The notes: generated by a model from the sequence alone, not told the origin. Shown: positions 27,838-38,942, numbered from the stretch's first letter. The stretch: DNA of 64,000 bases from Rhodanobacter sp. Root480 (GCF_001426645.1 NZ_LMEX01000001.1:1378755-1442754), one strand, 5' to 3'. Numbers and translations are program-made.

Positions 27838-27990
27838 CGATAACTCCATGACAGGGGCAGTCGCACCACTATCGCGGCAAACCGGGCGGCAGGCCAGCGC
27901 CGGAAGTCACGCGGCCGCTGGCGGCCGTTCACGACAGTTGCATGCACGTCGCGGCATGCTGCGTTACCAACTCCGCCAGGCCTGTTTCCG

Positions 27991-28830
27991 ATGGAACACC
28001 CTGACCACACCGCCGCCAGCAGCGCGCTGCACGGGCCCATCCGCGTCGGTGTGGGCGGCTGGGTGTATGCGCCCTGGCGCGACAATTTCTATCCCGCCGA
28101 CCTGCTGCGGCGGCTGGAGCTGGATTACGCCAGCCGCCACCTGCGCGCCATCGAGGTCAACGGCACTTACTACAGTGCGCAAAAACCGGCCACCTACGCC
28201 AAGTGGGCCGAGGCCACGCCGCCGGGTTTCGTGTTCTCGCTGAAAGCGCCGCGCTACATCACCGAAAGCCGGCCGCTGGCGCACAGCGGCAAGGGCGTGG
28301 ACAGCTTCATCTACGGCGGCATCGAGGAAATGGGGGATCGGCTGGGCCCGATCCTGTGGCAGCTGCCGCCGTCGCGAAAATTCGATGCCGACGACCTGGA
28401 CGCCTTCCTGCAGGCGCTGCCTCGCGTATTGAACGGGCGACCACTGCGCCACGTGCTGGAGGTGCGCAACCCCGGCTTCCTGTGCCCGGCTTATGTGGAA
28501 TTGGCGCGCAAGCACGCGATCCCCACCGTGTTCACCGACTCGCCGAAATTCCCATCGCTGGCCGACCTCACCGGCGACTTCGTCTATGCCCGGCTGATGC
28601 GCAGCATCGAAGAGATCGCCACCGGCTACGAAGACAGGGCGCTGGATCAATGGGCGGCGCATGCCCAGGCATGGGCCGCGGGCCGCGACATCGCTGCCCT
28701 ACCCCACGTCGGCCCCACCCAACCGCCCGGGCCACCGCGCGAGGTGTTCGTTTTTTTCATCAGCAGCGCAAAACTGCGCAACCCGGCCGCCGCGATGGCG
28801 TTGCAGGAGCGAGTTGATCGGCTGGCCTGA
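27991..28830 (+). CDS. DUF72-family protein
   Basis: A 279-residue TIM-barrel-like DUF72 protein: VGVGGWVYAPWRDNFYP at the N-terminus, EVNGTYYSAQKPATYAKWAE, FVFSLKAPRYITE and a C-terminal FFISSAKLRNP. The family is widespread and of unknown function, with a fold resembling endonuclease IV. It is divergent from the serine hydrolase gene across 153 bp. No strong ribosome site precedes ATG 27991. Confidence 0.9.
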   Translation: MEHPDHTAASSALHGPIRVGVGGWVYAPWRDNFYPADLLRRLELDYASRHLRAIEVNGTYYSAQKPATYAKWAEATPPGFVFSLKAPRYITESRPLAHSGKGVDSFIYGGIEEMGDRLGPILWQLPPSRKFDADDLDAFLQALPRVLNGRPLRHVLEVRNPGFLCPAYVELARKHAIPTVFTDSPKFPSLADLTGDFVYARLMRSIEEIATGYEDRALDQWAAHAQAWAAGRDIAALPHVGPTQPPGPPREVFVFFISSAKLRNPAAAMALQERVDRLA

Positions 28831-28863
28831 CGGGAATCGGGAAAGGCAGCGCGCCGCCCCCTC

Positions 28864-28909
28864 ACCGTTCGCCCTGAGGGTAGCCGCGCAGCGGCGAAGT
28901 CGAAGGGTG
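28864..28909. repeat. dispersed palindromic repeat (GTTCGCCCTGAGGG type)
   Basis: ACCGTTCGCCCTGAGGGTAG then CCGCGCAGCGGCGAAGTCGAAGGG, a repeat form I recognise as common between genes in related genomes. Only one copy is seen in this window. The remainder of 28831-29011 holds nothing else obvious. Confidence 0.5.
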
Positions 28910-29011
28910 TTTCGCCGCGATGCGGCTACGATGCGAACGGCCAACCGGCACTCGCCCGTTGCGTTTCCGTATCATCACGACTGACCCAAGCCGACCTGCC
29001 GCCAACCTGCC

Positions 29012-29434
29012 ATGCGCCGATTCCATCCGCTGATCCTGCTTGCCGCGCTGGTGGTTGCGCTGGTCATGTGGCGACAGCCACCGTCGACCTCGCCGGGGGT
29101 GACCCCTACCGCACCGGAAGTCGCCAGCCAGATCGATCACGCGGGCGATTCGTCGACACTGCCAGCGTTCCTGCCGCCCGAGGCCCGCGATACCTTGCGC
29201 CGCATCGCCAGCGGCGGGCCATTCGCCCATAGCCAGGATGGCAACGTATTCGGCAATTACGAGCGCCACCTGCCACAACAACCGCGCGGCTATTACCACG
29301 AGTACACCGTGGAAACGCCCGGCGCGCGCAACCGCGGCGCGCGGCGCATCATCACCGGCGACACACCACCGCGGGTCTATTACTACACCGACGACCATTA
29401 CCGCAGCTTCCGCCGCTTCACGCTACAACCATGA
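29012..29434 (+). CDS. exported guanyl-specific ribonuclease (barnase/RNase N1 family)
   Basis: A 140-residue protein with an N-terminal hydrophobic signal or anchor (LILLAALVVALVMW), a Thr/Pro linker, and a C-terminal microbial RNase domain of ~85 residues. GNVFGNYERHLPQQPRGYYH leads to EYTVETPGARNRGARRIITG. The catalytic set is Glu in YHEYTV, Arg in RGARRI and His in DDHYRSF. Barnase-like enzymes cut RNA after G and are lethal in the cytosol, so the overlapping barstar gene is its expected antidote. The ATGA overlap ensures coupled synthesis. Confidence 0.92.
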   Translation: MRRFHPLILLAALVVALVMWRQPPSTSPGVTPTAPEVASQIDHAGDSSTLPAFLPPEARDTLRRIASGGPFAHSQDGNVFGNYERHLPQQPRGYYHEYTVETPGARNRGARRIITGDTPPRVYYYTDDHYRSFRRFTLQP

Positions 29435-29862
29435 GCGCGCACCGTTTCGACCTCAACCTGACCCAGCCCGCGCAAAGCGGGGTGTATTTCGTGGGCACCG
29501 ACGACCTCGATCGGCTGGCGAAGGCCGCGCGGCGCGACGAGTTGCAGGTGTGCCGCACGGACCTTGGCGGCTGCGCGGACAAACACGAATTGCTGCAGCG
29601 CCTGGCCGTTTCACTGACGTTGCCCGCCAGCTTCGGCCACAACTGGGATGCCCTGGCGGACTGCCTGCGCGACATGAGCTGGTTGCCCGCGTGGGGCTAC
29701 GCGCTGCTGTTCGAACGCGGCGACGACCTGCGCAAGGCCGCACCGGAAGATTTCACCACCCTGCTCGGCGTGCTGGACGACGCGGCCACCTTCGGTGCCG
29801 ACCACGACAAACCCTGGTTCGCGTTTCTGGCCCTGCCCGACGAGGCATTCGACGGCGGCTGA
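29431..29862 (+). CDS. barstar-family ribonuclease inhibitor
   Basis: A 143-residue barstar-like protein. The core runs from CRTDLGGCADKHELLQRLAV through SFGHNWDALADCLRDMSWLP, with the Asp/Trp/Asp face (NWDALADCL) that plugs the RNase active site. It is longer than the ~90-residue Bacillus barstar, with an extra N-terminal segment. There is no signal peptide, so it stays in the cytosol. Its start overlaps the RNase stop by 4 nt. Confidence 0.93.
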   Translation: MSAHRFDLNLTQPAQSGVYFVGTDDLDRLAKAARRDELQVCRTDLGGCADKHELLQRLAVSLTLPASFGHNWDALADCLRDMSWLPAWGYALLFERGDDLRKAAPEDFTTLLGVLDDAATFGADHDKPWFAFLALPDEAFDGG

Positions 29863-29910
29863 TCGTGTCACGCTACGCCTTTGCCAACGCACCCATCACC
29901 CTGGATACCC

Positions 29911-30138
29911 ATGCAAACGATCGATTTCGAACTGGAAGGTAGCTACGTCGAGTTGAACATGCTGCTGAAGCTGGTCGGCCTGTGCGACAGCGGCGGCGCC
30001 GGCAAGCGGCTGGTGGCCGAGGGCGATGTCAAGGTCGACGGCGCCACCGAATTGCGCAAGACCTGCAAGATCGTAGCTGGCCAAACGGTCACGCTTGGCG
30101 ATGTGGAAATCCGGGTATTGGCCGACCCCGAAGGCTGA
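29911..30138 (+). CDS. small S4-domain RNA-binding protein (YbcJ-like)
   Basis: A 75-residue protein that is essentially one S4 domain: IDFELEGSYVELNMLLKLVG, DSGGAGKRLVAEGDVKVDG and ETRKT-like ELRKTCKI. YbcJ-type proteins bind RNA and are thought to act around ribosomes or rRNA. ATG 29911 (MQTIDFEL) matches the family start; an upstream in-frame ATG at 29881 lacks support. It follows barstar by 48 nt and may be cotranscribed. Confidence 0.87.
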   Translation: MQTIDFELEGSYVELNMLLKLVGLCDSGGAGKRLVAEGDVKVDGATELRKTCKIVAGQTVTLGDVEIRVLADPEG

Positions 30139-30149
30139 GAGCAACCGCC

Positions 30150-30345
30150 TTGCTTCTCCCGCTTGCGGGAGAAGTTGCCAGGAGGGCTGAAGGGGGGCTT
30201 TTCCCGACGGCGAAAAGCAGAAGCAAGAGCGCCCCCATCCGCCTTCGGCACCTTCCCCCGCAAGCGGGGGAAGGAAACGACGAGGCTCACGCCTTGCTTC
30301 CCCCGCCTGCGGGGGAAGCTGCCCGGAGGGCTGAAGGGGGCGCTC
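30150..30345. repeat. cluster of three CCCCCGC-type palindromic repeats
   Basis: Hairpins at ~30152-30174 (CTTCTCCCGC/GCGGGAGAAG), 30251-30274 (CCTTCCCCCGC/GCGGGGGAAGG) and 30296-30319. They are joined by GGAGGGCTGAAGGGGG and its inverse GCCCCCATCCGCCTTCGGC in alternating orientation. The family is shared with 19262-19386. The last unit runs into the stop of the NAT gene. Confidence 0.85.
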
Positions 30346-31186
30346 AACCCGGCAGTTCGTCCAGCCGCCGACCCAGGTCGGCATGCTCTGGCAAACGCAG
30401 CCCGAACCGTTCCTCCAACACCCGCCGCACCTCCCCGCCATCACGCAACGAATGATGCTCGGGCTCATTGCCCAGCCGGCGCACGGTGAACTCGCGGTCG
30501 AGCAGGGTCAGGCGGCGGTCGCCTTCGATGCGGGCGGCCACCAGATGGGTGGTGAAGCGGGAGCCGGGATAGGTCGAGACGTAGTGGTTGGCGACCACCA
30601 GGTCGATCGGATGCGGCGTGTGCAGGTCGAAGCGGTACAGCGGGCGCCAGACACCGTGCACCCGCGATTGCATGCACCAGTCGCTGTCCATCCGCACCAG
30701 GCGGAAAGGTTCGAGCGGTGTCGGTTGTTCGATATCTGCCTGCAGGCGCAGGGCGCCGGTGAGGGTCTGGCTGCCGAAGCCCACGTCGACCAATCGGGTA
30801 TCACCATCCAGATCGACGCGCAGCAACATGTGTGTCTGCGCCGTCATGGTGTCGTCGGTTTGCCGCCAGAGCACCCGCGCGATCAACGCGGAGACCTCGA
30901 AACCGATGGCCCGCAACGCGGCTTGCAGCAACAGGTTCTGTTCGAAGCAGTAACCGCCGCGGCCATCGTGGAGCACTTTGCGCTCGATCGCGGAGAGCTC
31001 CAGGTCGACCGGCAGGCCAAGCCAGGGAGTGAGGTTTTCGAAGGGAATGGTGGCCGCATGGGCCGCTACCAGCCCGCGCAGGGTCGGCAGGTCGGGCGCC
31101 ACGGTGGCGCGATAGTCGATGCGCCGCAGGTAGGCGTCCAAGTCGATGGGCGGGAGCACGCGGGTGGCCGTAGTTATGGGGCACAT
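30344..31186 (-). CDS. arylamine N-acetyltransferase
   Basis: A 280-residue cytosolic enzyme of the NAT family, which transfers acetyl from acetyl-CoA to arylamines and related amines. The triad is visible: Cys in DGRGGYCFEQNLLLQAAL (~residue 74), His in TAQTHMLLRVD (~114) and Asp in RLVDVGFGSQTL (~129). IPFENLTPWLGLPVDL is also typical. The start is uncertain: ATG 31186 (MCPITTATRV) gives the usual length, while the frame is open to 31219. It is convergent with the repeat cluster at its 3' end, where its stop overlaps the final repeat. Confidence 0.9.
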   Translation of the reverse strand: MCPITTATRVLPPIDLDAYLRRIDYRATVAPDLPTLRGLVAAHAATIPFENLTPWLGLPVDLELSAIERKVLHDGRGGYCFEQNLLLQAALRAIGFEVSALIARVLWRQTDDTMTAQTHMLLRVDLDGDTRLVDVGFGSQTLTGALRLQADIEQPTPLEPFRLVRMDSDWCMQSRVHGVWRPLYRFDLHTPHPIDLVVANHYVSTYPGSRFTTHLVAARIEGDRRLTLLDREFTVRRLGNEPEHHSLRDGGEVRRVLEERFGLRLPEHADLGRRLDELPG

Positions 31187-31234
31187 GACGGTATCACCGT
31201 CGGGGCCACGTCGCCCCATGGCAGGCGACGCCGA

Positions 31235-31576
31235 TCAATCGTGGTTGTGCGCGTGCTGCATGGTGTCCAGCGCCAGCGCCGAATGCGCGTAGGCGCCGCC
31301 GGCGCGCATCTCCGCTGCCACCCAGATCGCCTCCATGATCTGCTGTTCGCTGGCGCCTTGCTTCAACGCTTCGGCGGTGTGGCCCTTGATGCAATACGGG
31401 CATTGGGTGACATGCGCCACCGCCACGGCAATCAGCTGCTTGGTGACGGCCGGCACGGCGCCCTCGGCAAACACGGCGGCACTGAACGCCTTGAACGCCT
31501 TCAGCGGCTCGGGTGCCAGCTCGCGGCGTTTGCGCGCCAGCTCGGCGCTGGCCTGGGGATAGAGGGGTGTGTCCAT
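31235..31576 (-). CDS. carboxymuconolactone decarboxylase/AhpD-family protein
   Basis: A 113-residue protein with the AhpD-type redox motif HVTQCPYCIKGHTAEALKQG (CxxC with a downstream His) and the helical CMD fold. Such proteins are often alkylhydroperoxidase-like disulfide reductases; no true decarboxylase activity should be assumed. The C-terminus is His-rich (MQHAHNHD). It is followed by the NAT gene 48 nt downstream. Confidence 0.9.
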   Translation of the reverse strand: MDTPLYPQASAELARKRRELAPEPLKAFKAFSAAVFAEGAVPAVTKQLIAVAVAHVTQCPYCIKGHTAEALKQGASEQQIMEAIWVAAEMRAGGAYAHSALALDTMQHAHNHD

Positions 31577-31633
31577 GGTTGTGCTCCGTGGGGAATCGGC
31601 TTCCGGTTCGATCGCAGGGGTATCGAACGGGGA

Positions 31634-31834
31634 TCAGGAAGGCCGTGGCGAGACGCCTTGCACCCAGCTCGGCGGGTCGCTGGCGGGAAAGCTCTGCGCC
31701 AGCTCCTCGTCAATGCGCTGCTCGCGCTGCAGCCTCAGTTCCAGCGCGGAAGATGCGGAAAGGCCGGGCCCGCTGATACCGCCGCGCTCCGGCACAACGG
31801 CATGGCGATGCAATGGATGGCGAAACACGGACAT
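31634..31834 (-). CDS. small protein with SFPASDPPSW motif
   Basis: A 66-residue protein, MSVFRHPLHRHAVVP at the start and DEELAQSFPASDPPSW near the end. Short proteins ending in ...ESFPASDPP are common in proteobacteria and have no assigned function. ATG 31834 has a perfect AGGAGG 8 nt upstream, so expression is likely. It sits between lipA and the AhpD-like gene, all on the minus strand. Confidence 0.75.
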   Translation of the reverse strand: MSVFRHPLHRHAVVPERGGISGPGLSASSALELRLQREQRIDEELAQSFPASDPPSWVQGVSPRPS

Positions 31835-31893
31835 GGCAATACCTCCTGGTGAACGAACGACGAAACTGCCACCGGGCCCACCGTGCATGGCGC

Positions 31894-32880
31894 TCACAAC
31901 CCCAGGTTGTTGTGCTCCAGCACGCGCTCGGCGCGATAGCTTGAACGAACCAGCGGCCCGGCCACGGCTTCCAGAAAACCCTTGGCCAGGGCCAATTCGC
32001 GGTACTGGCGAAACTCCTCCGGCGTCACGAAACGTTGCACCGCCAGGTGATGCGGGCTGGGCCGCATGTACTGGCCGAGGGTGACCACATCGACGTTGGC
32101 GGCACGGATGTCGTCCAGGCTGCGGTCGATCTCCTCGTCGGTCTCGCCCAACCCCAGCATCAGGCTGGTCTTGGTCAGCGTCTTCGGTGCGTGGCGCTTG
32201 GCAAACGCCAGCACGTCCAGCGTCTGCGCGTAACCGGCGCGGGGGTCGCGCACAGGGTGAGTCAGGCGTTCCACCGTCTCCAGGTTCTGCGCATACGTGG
32301 CCAGCCCCGCATCAAGCACCGTCGCCACGTCGGCATGTCGGCCGGCGAAATCGGGGGTCAGCGCCTCCACCGCGGTTTGCGGCGAGCGCTGGTGGATGGC
32401 CCGCACGCAGGCGGCGTAATGGGCGGCGCCGCCATCGGGCAGGTCATCGCGATCCACCGAGGTCAGCACCACGTAGTTGAGCCCCATCAAGGCCACCGCG
32501 TCGGCCACCTGCATCGGCTCCAGCGGATCGAGCCAGCCGTTGGGGTTGCCGGTGCTGACCGAGCAGAAGCGGCAGGCCCGCGTGCACACCGAGCCCATCA
32601 GCATCAGCGTAGCGGTGCCGCGGCCCCAGCATTCGGCGATGTTGGGGCATTTCGACTCGGCGCAGACGGTGTGCAGGTTGTGGCTGCGCACGATCTCATG
32701 CACTTCCTCGTAGCGGGCGCCGCTGGGCAGTTTTATGCGCAGCCACGGCGGTTTGTGCCCGATGTCGGGCGTGGCACTGCCTGCGTTGGGGCGGATGCCG
32801 CCCTTGATCGCACGGGTGCCCTGCGGGCTGGTGAACTTGGTGCCGTCGGGGACGTGGGTGGGTTGCGGGTCACTGGACAT
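31894..32880 (-). CDS. lipA: lipoyl synthase (radical SAM)
   Basis: A 328-residue enzyme that inserts two sulfurs into octanoyl groups on E2/GcvH proteins. The auxiliary [4Fe-4S] cluster ligands are in [12 protein letters not shown], and the radical SAM CxxxCxxC is in [31 protein letters not shown] and the late Ser-containing [13 protein letters not shown] complete the family. ATG 32880 ([10 protein letters not shown]) is preferred; the frame is open to 32916. lipB is not adjacent in this window, unlike in many relatives. Confidence 0.95.
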   Translation of the reverse strand: MSSDPQPTHVPDGTKFTSPQGTRAIKGGIRPNAGSATPDIGHKPPWLRIKLPSGARYEEVHEIVRSHNLHTVCAESKCPNIAECWGRGTATLMLMGSVCTRACRFCSVSTGNPNGWLDPLEPMQVADAVALMGLNYVVLTSVDRDDLPDGGAAHYAACVRAIHQRSPQTAVEALTPDFAGRHADVATVLDAGLATYAQNLETVERLTHPVRDPRAGYAQTLDVLAFAKRHAPKTLTKTSLMLGLGETDEEIDRSLDDIRAANVDVVTLGQYMRPSPHHLAVQRFVTPEEFRQYRELALAKGFLEAVAGPLVRSSYRAERVLEHNNLGL

Positions 32881-32946
32881 GGGCGGAGTGTCGCGCGTAC
32901 TTGCGCGACCCGCCATGACATGTATCAGGCGCCACCCGGTCGGTGG

Positions 32947-35703
32947 CTACAGGCCACGCTTCGGCGGCACCAGCCGCAGCTTGGTCGGCACGTGAAACGA
33001 GCGCGGCGACATCAGCTTTTCGATGGCGCTGGCCGTCAGCGCGTACGAATACAGATAGCCCTGCCCCTCATTGCAGCCGGCGCGCATCAGGAACTCGTGT
33101 TGCGCCTCGGTCTCGATGCCCTCGGCGATGGTCTTCAGCCCCAGGCTGCGCGACATGGCCAGCATGGCTTCGATGATCGCCACGTCGTCGGTACTTTCCG
33201 GCAGGCCGGACACGAACGAGCGGTCGATCTTCAGATACGCCACCGCCGGCAACTTCAGATAGGCCATGGAGGAATAGCCGGTGCCGAAATCGTCGACCGC
33301 CACTTCCAGCCCCAGCGCATGCAACGCACGCATGGTGCGCTCGGTGTCGTCGCCCATCCGCAACATGGCGCTTTCGGTGATCTCCAGCATCAGCCGCCCG
33401 GGCGGCACCCGCCGCTGCTGCATCGCGCGGCTCACGCCATCGACGAAGGCCGCGTGACCAAACCCGCGCGCCGATACGTTTACCGCCACGCGCACCGGCG
33501 GCATGCCGGCCAGGTCCCACGCCTCGATCTGGGCGCAGGCGGTCTGCATCACCCATTCGTCGATGCGGCGGATCAGGCCCAGGCTTTCGGCCACGGGGAT
33601 GAACTCGCTGGGCAACACCTCGCCCCGGTCGGGATGTTGCCAGCGCACCAGCGCCTCGACCGCCACGATGCGGCCCGTGCGCATCTCGATGCTGGGCTGG
33701 TAAACCAGCCGGAACTCCTCGCGAGCCAACGCCTGGCGCAGCTCGGTGGCCAGCAGCAGGCGGCGGCTGGTGCTGGCGTGCATCATCGGCGTGTAGAAGC
33801 GCAGCGTGTTGCGTTCTTCGGTCTTGGCGGCGTACATCGCCGCGTCGGCGTTGGCGACCAGGGTCGCCGCGTCGAGCCCGTCCAGCGGGTAGCCGGCGAT
33901 ACCGATGCTGGCGCTCAGCACGATCTCGTAGTCGTCCACCAGCAGCGGTTCGGACAACACCGCCAGCAGCCGCTCGGCCATCACGCGCGCGTCCTCGCGC
34001 AGGTTGAGGTGATGGATCAGCACAGTGAATTCGTCGCCGCCAATGCGCCCGGCCACATCGCCCTCGGACAACTGGCGGCGGATGCGCTCGGCCACTTTCA
34101 CCAGCAGCCGGTCGCCAATCGCATGGCTGTAGCTGTCGTTGACGATCTTGAACGCGTCCAGATCGATGAACAGCACCACGGTGGCCAACCGCTCGCGCTC
34201 GGCGATGGCAATGGCGTCGGTGCAATACCGCTCGAACTCCGCCCGGTTGACCAGGCCGGTGAGCGGATCGTGCCGGGCCAGGTGTTCCAGGCGCTGCTGC
34301 TGCTGCTTGGTCGCGGAGATATTGGTGAACACCGCCACGTAATAGAGCACCTGGTGTTCGGTATCGCGAATGGCGCTGATGCTGAGCTGCTCGGGGTAGC
34401 TGGTGCCGTCGCGACGGACGCTCTGCACCTCGCCCAGCCAGTTCCGGCCGGCGGCGATGTCATCCCATATCGACTGCGGCAGGCTGTGGCCGTCGGGCAG
34501 GCGGCGCGTGGCGTCGAGGCGCTTGTCGCGCACGGCATCGGCATCGAAACCGGTGAGCTGCTCGTGCGCGTCGTTGACGGAAATGATCCGGCGCTGCGGG
34601 TCGGCAATGATCACGCCCTCGGCGATGCTGGCCAGCGCCTCGGCGGCGATGCGCCGCTCCCGCTCCATCGCCACCCGCTCGGAAATGTCGCGGATGATCG
34701 CCTGGCGCACACGCCGGTCGCCCCAATTGACCAGGCTGCACTGCGTTTCCACCGGGAGCTTGGTGCCATCGGCGCCCAGCAAGCCATTGATGGCGGCGCG
34801 GCCTTCCAGTTGGGACACCGTCTGGGTGAACAGGTGCACGAAGCGGTCGCCGATCAACTCCCCGGCACGCCGCCCGGTCCATTCCGATGCAGCCCGGTTG
34901 GCGTCCAGGATGCGCCCGCTGGCTTCATCCACCATCACGATCGCGTCCGAAGCGCTGTCGAACAGCAACCGGTAACGCTCCTCGGTACCACGAATGCTGG
35001 CCAGCGTGCGCCGGGCCATGAGTATCCACAACAGCACGGCGATGGTCGCCGCCGCCAGTACGCCGCTGAACAGAACGCGCCCAAGCCAGACAGCACCCTC
35101 TGCTATCTCTACCGAAAACTGGTTCGCACGGGGCTCGATCACGTCGTTCAGCGCGTTGATGCGCTGGATCTGGCGGCGGATCTCGTTCGGATCCGAACCA
35201 CCTTCAAGCCGATACTGCTGGATCTCGCGGGCGATCGCGCCGAGCTCGGCAATCGCTGTATCGGTGGCCCGCCATTCGCGCAAAGCCTCGTACATGTGAG
35301 GCGCACGGTGAAAATGCTGAAGCATGAAAATCATGCCCGACTTGGCGGAGGGCATGACATTGCCGCGTACGAAAGCCTGCGAGACCACGGCACGGTCGAA
35401 CGAGCCCGAGGCTATTTCGTCCCGCGCCTGGCGATCGGAATCGAGGATGGTGTAGTTGCGCCGGAACGTGGCCATGTCCGCGCTGTTGCCACTGATCGCG
35501 TAGGCGTCAAGGGAGATGACCGCCTGCTTCTGGGCCTTGGACCAGACACTCTCGCTGTTCAGAAAACCAGCGAGAGTGACCTGAATCTGCAACGCGAACC
35601 ACGTCAGCAGAAGAATCACGCCGACAAGCACCATCAGCGCATAAGCCAACGGCAGTAAACGTCGTGACAGGGGTCTCTGCAACCGTGGTGAGGGCTCGTG
35701 CAT
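32947..35703 (-). CDS. membrane PAS-PAS-GGDEF-EAL c-di-GMP regulator
   Basis: A 918-residue protein. There are two transmembrane helices (~16-40 and ~210-231) around a helical periplasmic sensor region, then PAS domains at ~243-345 and ~350-465. The GGDEF domain (signature IGGDEF at ~554-559) and EAL domain (EALVRW at ~683, DDFGTGYSSMAYLK, KIDRSFVSG) are both intact. The inhibitory RxxD I-site expected just before GGDEF reads SEGD, so product inhibition is probably absent. It could make and break c-di-GMP in response to an unknown signal. It is a second such protein in this window. Confidence 0.93.
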   Translation of the reverse strand: MHEPSPRLQRPLSRRLLPLAYALMVLVGVILLLTWFALQIQVTLAGFLNSESVWSKAQKQAVISLDAYAISGNSADMATFRRNYTILDSDRQARDEIASGSFDRAVVSQAFVRGNVMPSAKSGMIFMLQHFHRAPHMYEALREWRATDTAIAELGAIAREIQQYRLEGGSDPNEIRRQIQRINALNDVIEPRANQFSVEIAEGAVWLGRVLFSGVLAAATIAVLLWILMARRTLASIRGTEERYRLLFDSASDAIVMVDEASGRILDANRAASEWTGRRAGELIGDRFVHLFTQTVSQLEGRAAINGLLGADGTKLPVETQCSLVNWGDRRVRQAIIRDISERVAMERERRIAAEALASIAEGVIIADPQRRIISVNDAHEQLTGFDADAVRDKRLDATRRLPDGHSLPQSIWDDIAAGRNWLGEVQSVRRDGTSYPEQLSISAIRDTEHQVLYYVAVFTNISATKQQQQRLEHLARHDPLTGLVNRAEFERYCTDAIAIAERERLATVVLFIDLDAFKIVNDSYSHAIGDRLLVKVAERIRRQLSEGDVAGRIGGDEFTVLIHHLNLREDARVMAERLLAVLSEPLLVDDYEIVLSASIGIAGYPLDGLDAATLVANADAAMYAAKTEERNTLRFYTPMMHASTSRRLLLATELRQALAREEFRLVYQPSIEMRTGRIVAVEALVRWQHPDRGEVLPSEFIPVAESLGLIRRIDEWVMQTACAQIEAWDLAGMPPVRVAVNVSARGFGHAAFVDGVSRAMQQRRVPPGRLMLEITESAMLRMGDDTERTMRALHALGLEVAVDDFGTGYSSMAYLKLPAVAYLKIDRSFVSGLPESTDDVAIIEAMLAMSRSLGLKTIAEGIETEAQHEFLMRAGCNEGQGYLYSYALTASAIEKLMSPRSFHVPTKLRLVPPKRGL

Positions 35704-35766
35704 GCCTACGTTATCTCACGCCAAGCCCATCAGTGGAATGACCGCGATGATACTGGACGCCTCCGA

Positions 35767-36543
35767 TCAGGCGACAGCTTCCACCACCCTCCGTGGACTA
35801 CGGCGATCCGCGAGGCAAAGATCACCAATGATGCGCATGCTGGTGTAACTGCGACGAACGCATTCGCCCAGGTGTTTCACCTCGGCGGCAGTCGGCGATG
35901 TACCCACCAGGGTACAGACGATTTCCAGCGCCTCCCATGGGTGCACATCGTCGTACGCGGCGTGCAATTGCAACCAGCGCAGGCTGCGTATCCTGGTTTT
36001 CTCGGGGAAGCTCTCGCCGTAGATCGCGCTTTCGTAGATGGGTTGCGACCACTCCCCGGTGACACCCTCGATGGCGTAGTTCGTGGCGATCATGCCGGCC
36101 GCCAACGTGCCGCTCGCGCTTATTTCCTCGCACCAGTTGGCCAGCGTCTGGGTACCGTGGGGTGGCCGGGCATTCAACACTTCCTCGCGCGGAACCCCCT
36201 CGCCTTCGGCCCAGTTGAGCCAGTACTCGCCGTGGTTCTGTTCGACGCGGATATTGCGCACGAGCCAGCGCCTCGCCAGGTTGTCCCCCTCGCTGCGGCC
36301 ATAGCGGGTCTTGAGCAAGTTGAGCGCCATGTAGCTGGGAAAGCGTTCGATGAAGGGCCAGACGCCAACCATGAAGTTGGTCGTGGAAGCCTGGTCCAGC
36401 GTGGCGTCGCGCATCATCGCCCACAGTTCGTGGTCAAGCACGCTCTGTTTGGTGCTCTCGCAGTCCGCCACCATATCCTGGGCCCATTGCGGGTAACTGC
36501 GCAGCTCGGTCAGCGGGCCGGTACGTTCGAAGTGCGTATTCAT
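35767..36543 (-). CDS. haem-oxygenase-fold (TenA/PqqC-like) iron-containing protein
   Basis: A 258-residue all-helical protein. DHELWAMMRDATLD, VRNIRVEQNHGEYWLNWAEG and ATNYAIEGVTGEWSQ contain the Glu/His positions used as metal ligands in the iron-containing redox branch of this superfamily (PqqC, CADD). Others in the fold are TenA thiaminases; the conserved Cys of TenA is not seen. The reaction is unknown. ATG 36543 (MNTHFERTG) has AAGGAG 7 nt upstream. Confidence 0.72.
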   Translation of the reverse strand: MNTHFERTGPLTELRSYPQWAQDMVADCESTKQSVLDHELWAMMRDATLDQASTTNFMVGVWPFIERFPSYMALNLLKTRYGRSEGDNLARRWLVRNIRVEQNHGEYWLNWAEGEGVPREEVLNARPPHGTQTLANWCEEISASGTLAAGMIATNYAIEGVTGEWSQPIYESAIYGESFPEKTRIRSLRWLQLHAAYDDVHPWEALEIVCTLVGTSPTAAEVKHLGECVRRSYTSMRIIGDLCLADRRSPRRVVEAVA

Positions 36544-37051
36544 GTCGTTCTCCTTGAGATGCAAGTGGAATGCTGCAGGGCTGCAGCCTCGTTGAGCCGG
36601 CAGGAGACAGGGATCCCGTTGCCGGCGTGCTTCAACATCGCGAGCGATGCCAAATTCTCGTTTTGTCGCCGTCCTGTGGTCGGCGTTGGTGGGTCGACAA
36701 TCCCGATCAGCCTGTGCCTGCCGCCGTCTGCTACGTGTGTGTTTGCACCGTCCGGTTTCACCCCTTGCGCGCCTGGCTCCGCGCGCCCACTCTCATGGGC
36801 TGCGCGCCAACGGTCGCCACCTGCATTGACCTTCGATACTCGCGCAGTCCCGCGGCAAGAGAAAGCACCGAACGTCCACGGTGTGATGGCGCCCCGCAGC
36901 CATCCGACGGCGGCTCCTGAACGGGCCGGGTTCCGCCACCGCTCCCCGCCTGAACGAAATCACGGGCAAGTTGGCGCACAACTCCGTATAATCGGTTAAT
37001 TCGTCCTTCAAAAACCTGCGTGACGGCCTGTGCGCCGCCCGAGTCGATCCC
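36544..37051. other. 508-bp divergent intergenic region upstream of typA
   Basis: No credible gene: the short frames on both strands have no conserved-looking segment. A perfect TATAAT lies at 36987-36992, about 60 bp before typA, but the base 17 bp further up is GGGCAA, so the -35 is weak. The composition is less GC-rich than the surrounding genes around 36640-36760. Confidence 0.5.
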
Positions 37052-38878
<1,827 letters not shown>

Positions 38879-38897
38879 GCTGTCGCAGCCGGGTAAA

Positions 38898-38929
38898 GAC
38901 AAAAGGCCGCCGCAAGGCGGCCTTTTGTC
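38898..38929 (+). terminator. Rho-independent terminator of typA
   Basis: GACAAAAGGCCGCC/GGCGGCCTTTTGTC, 14-bp perfect stem with GCAA loop, 20 nt past the stop. Confidence 0.92.
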
Positions 38930-38942
38930 GTTGGCGATGCTC

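Noticed and set aside
30150..30345. regularly spaced repeats considered as a CRISPR array
   Set aside because: Units are inverted and alternate in orientation, spacing is irregular and there are no cas genes; they are palindromic intergenic repeats.
32035..35658. 1207-codon plus-strand ORF opposite the GGDEF-EAL gene and lipA
   Set aside because: GC-rich antisense shadow: Arg/His/Gln-rich with no domain, while the minus strand encodes two complete recognised proteins.
36570..36920. possible 116-residue protein upstream of typA
   Set aside because: No ribosome site, Cys/Arg-rich random-looking composition, no conserved segment.
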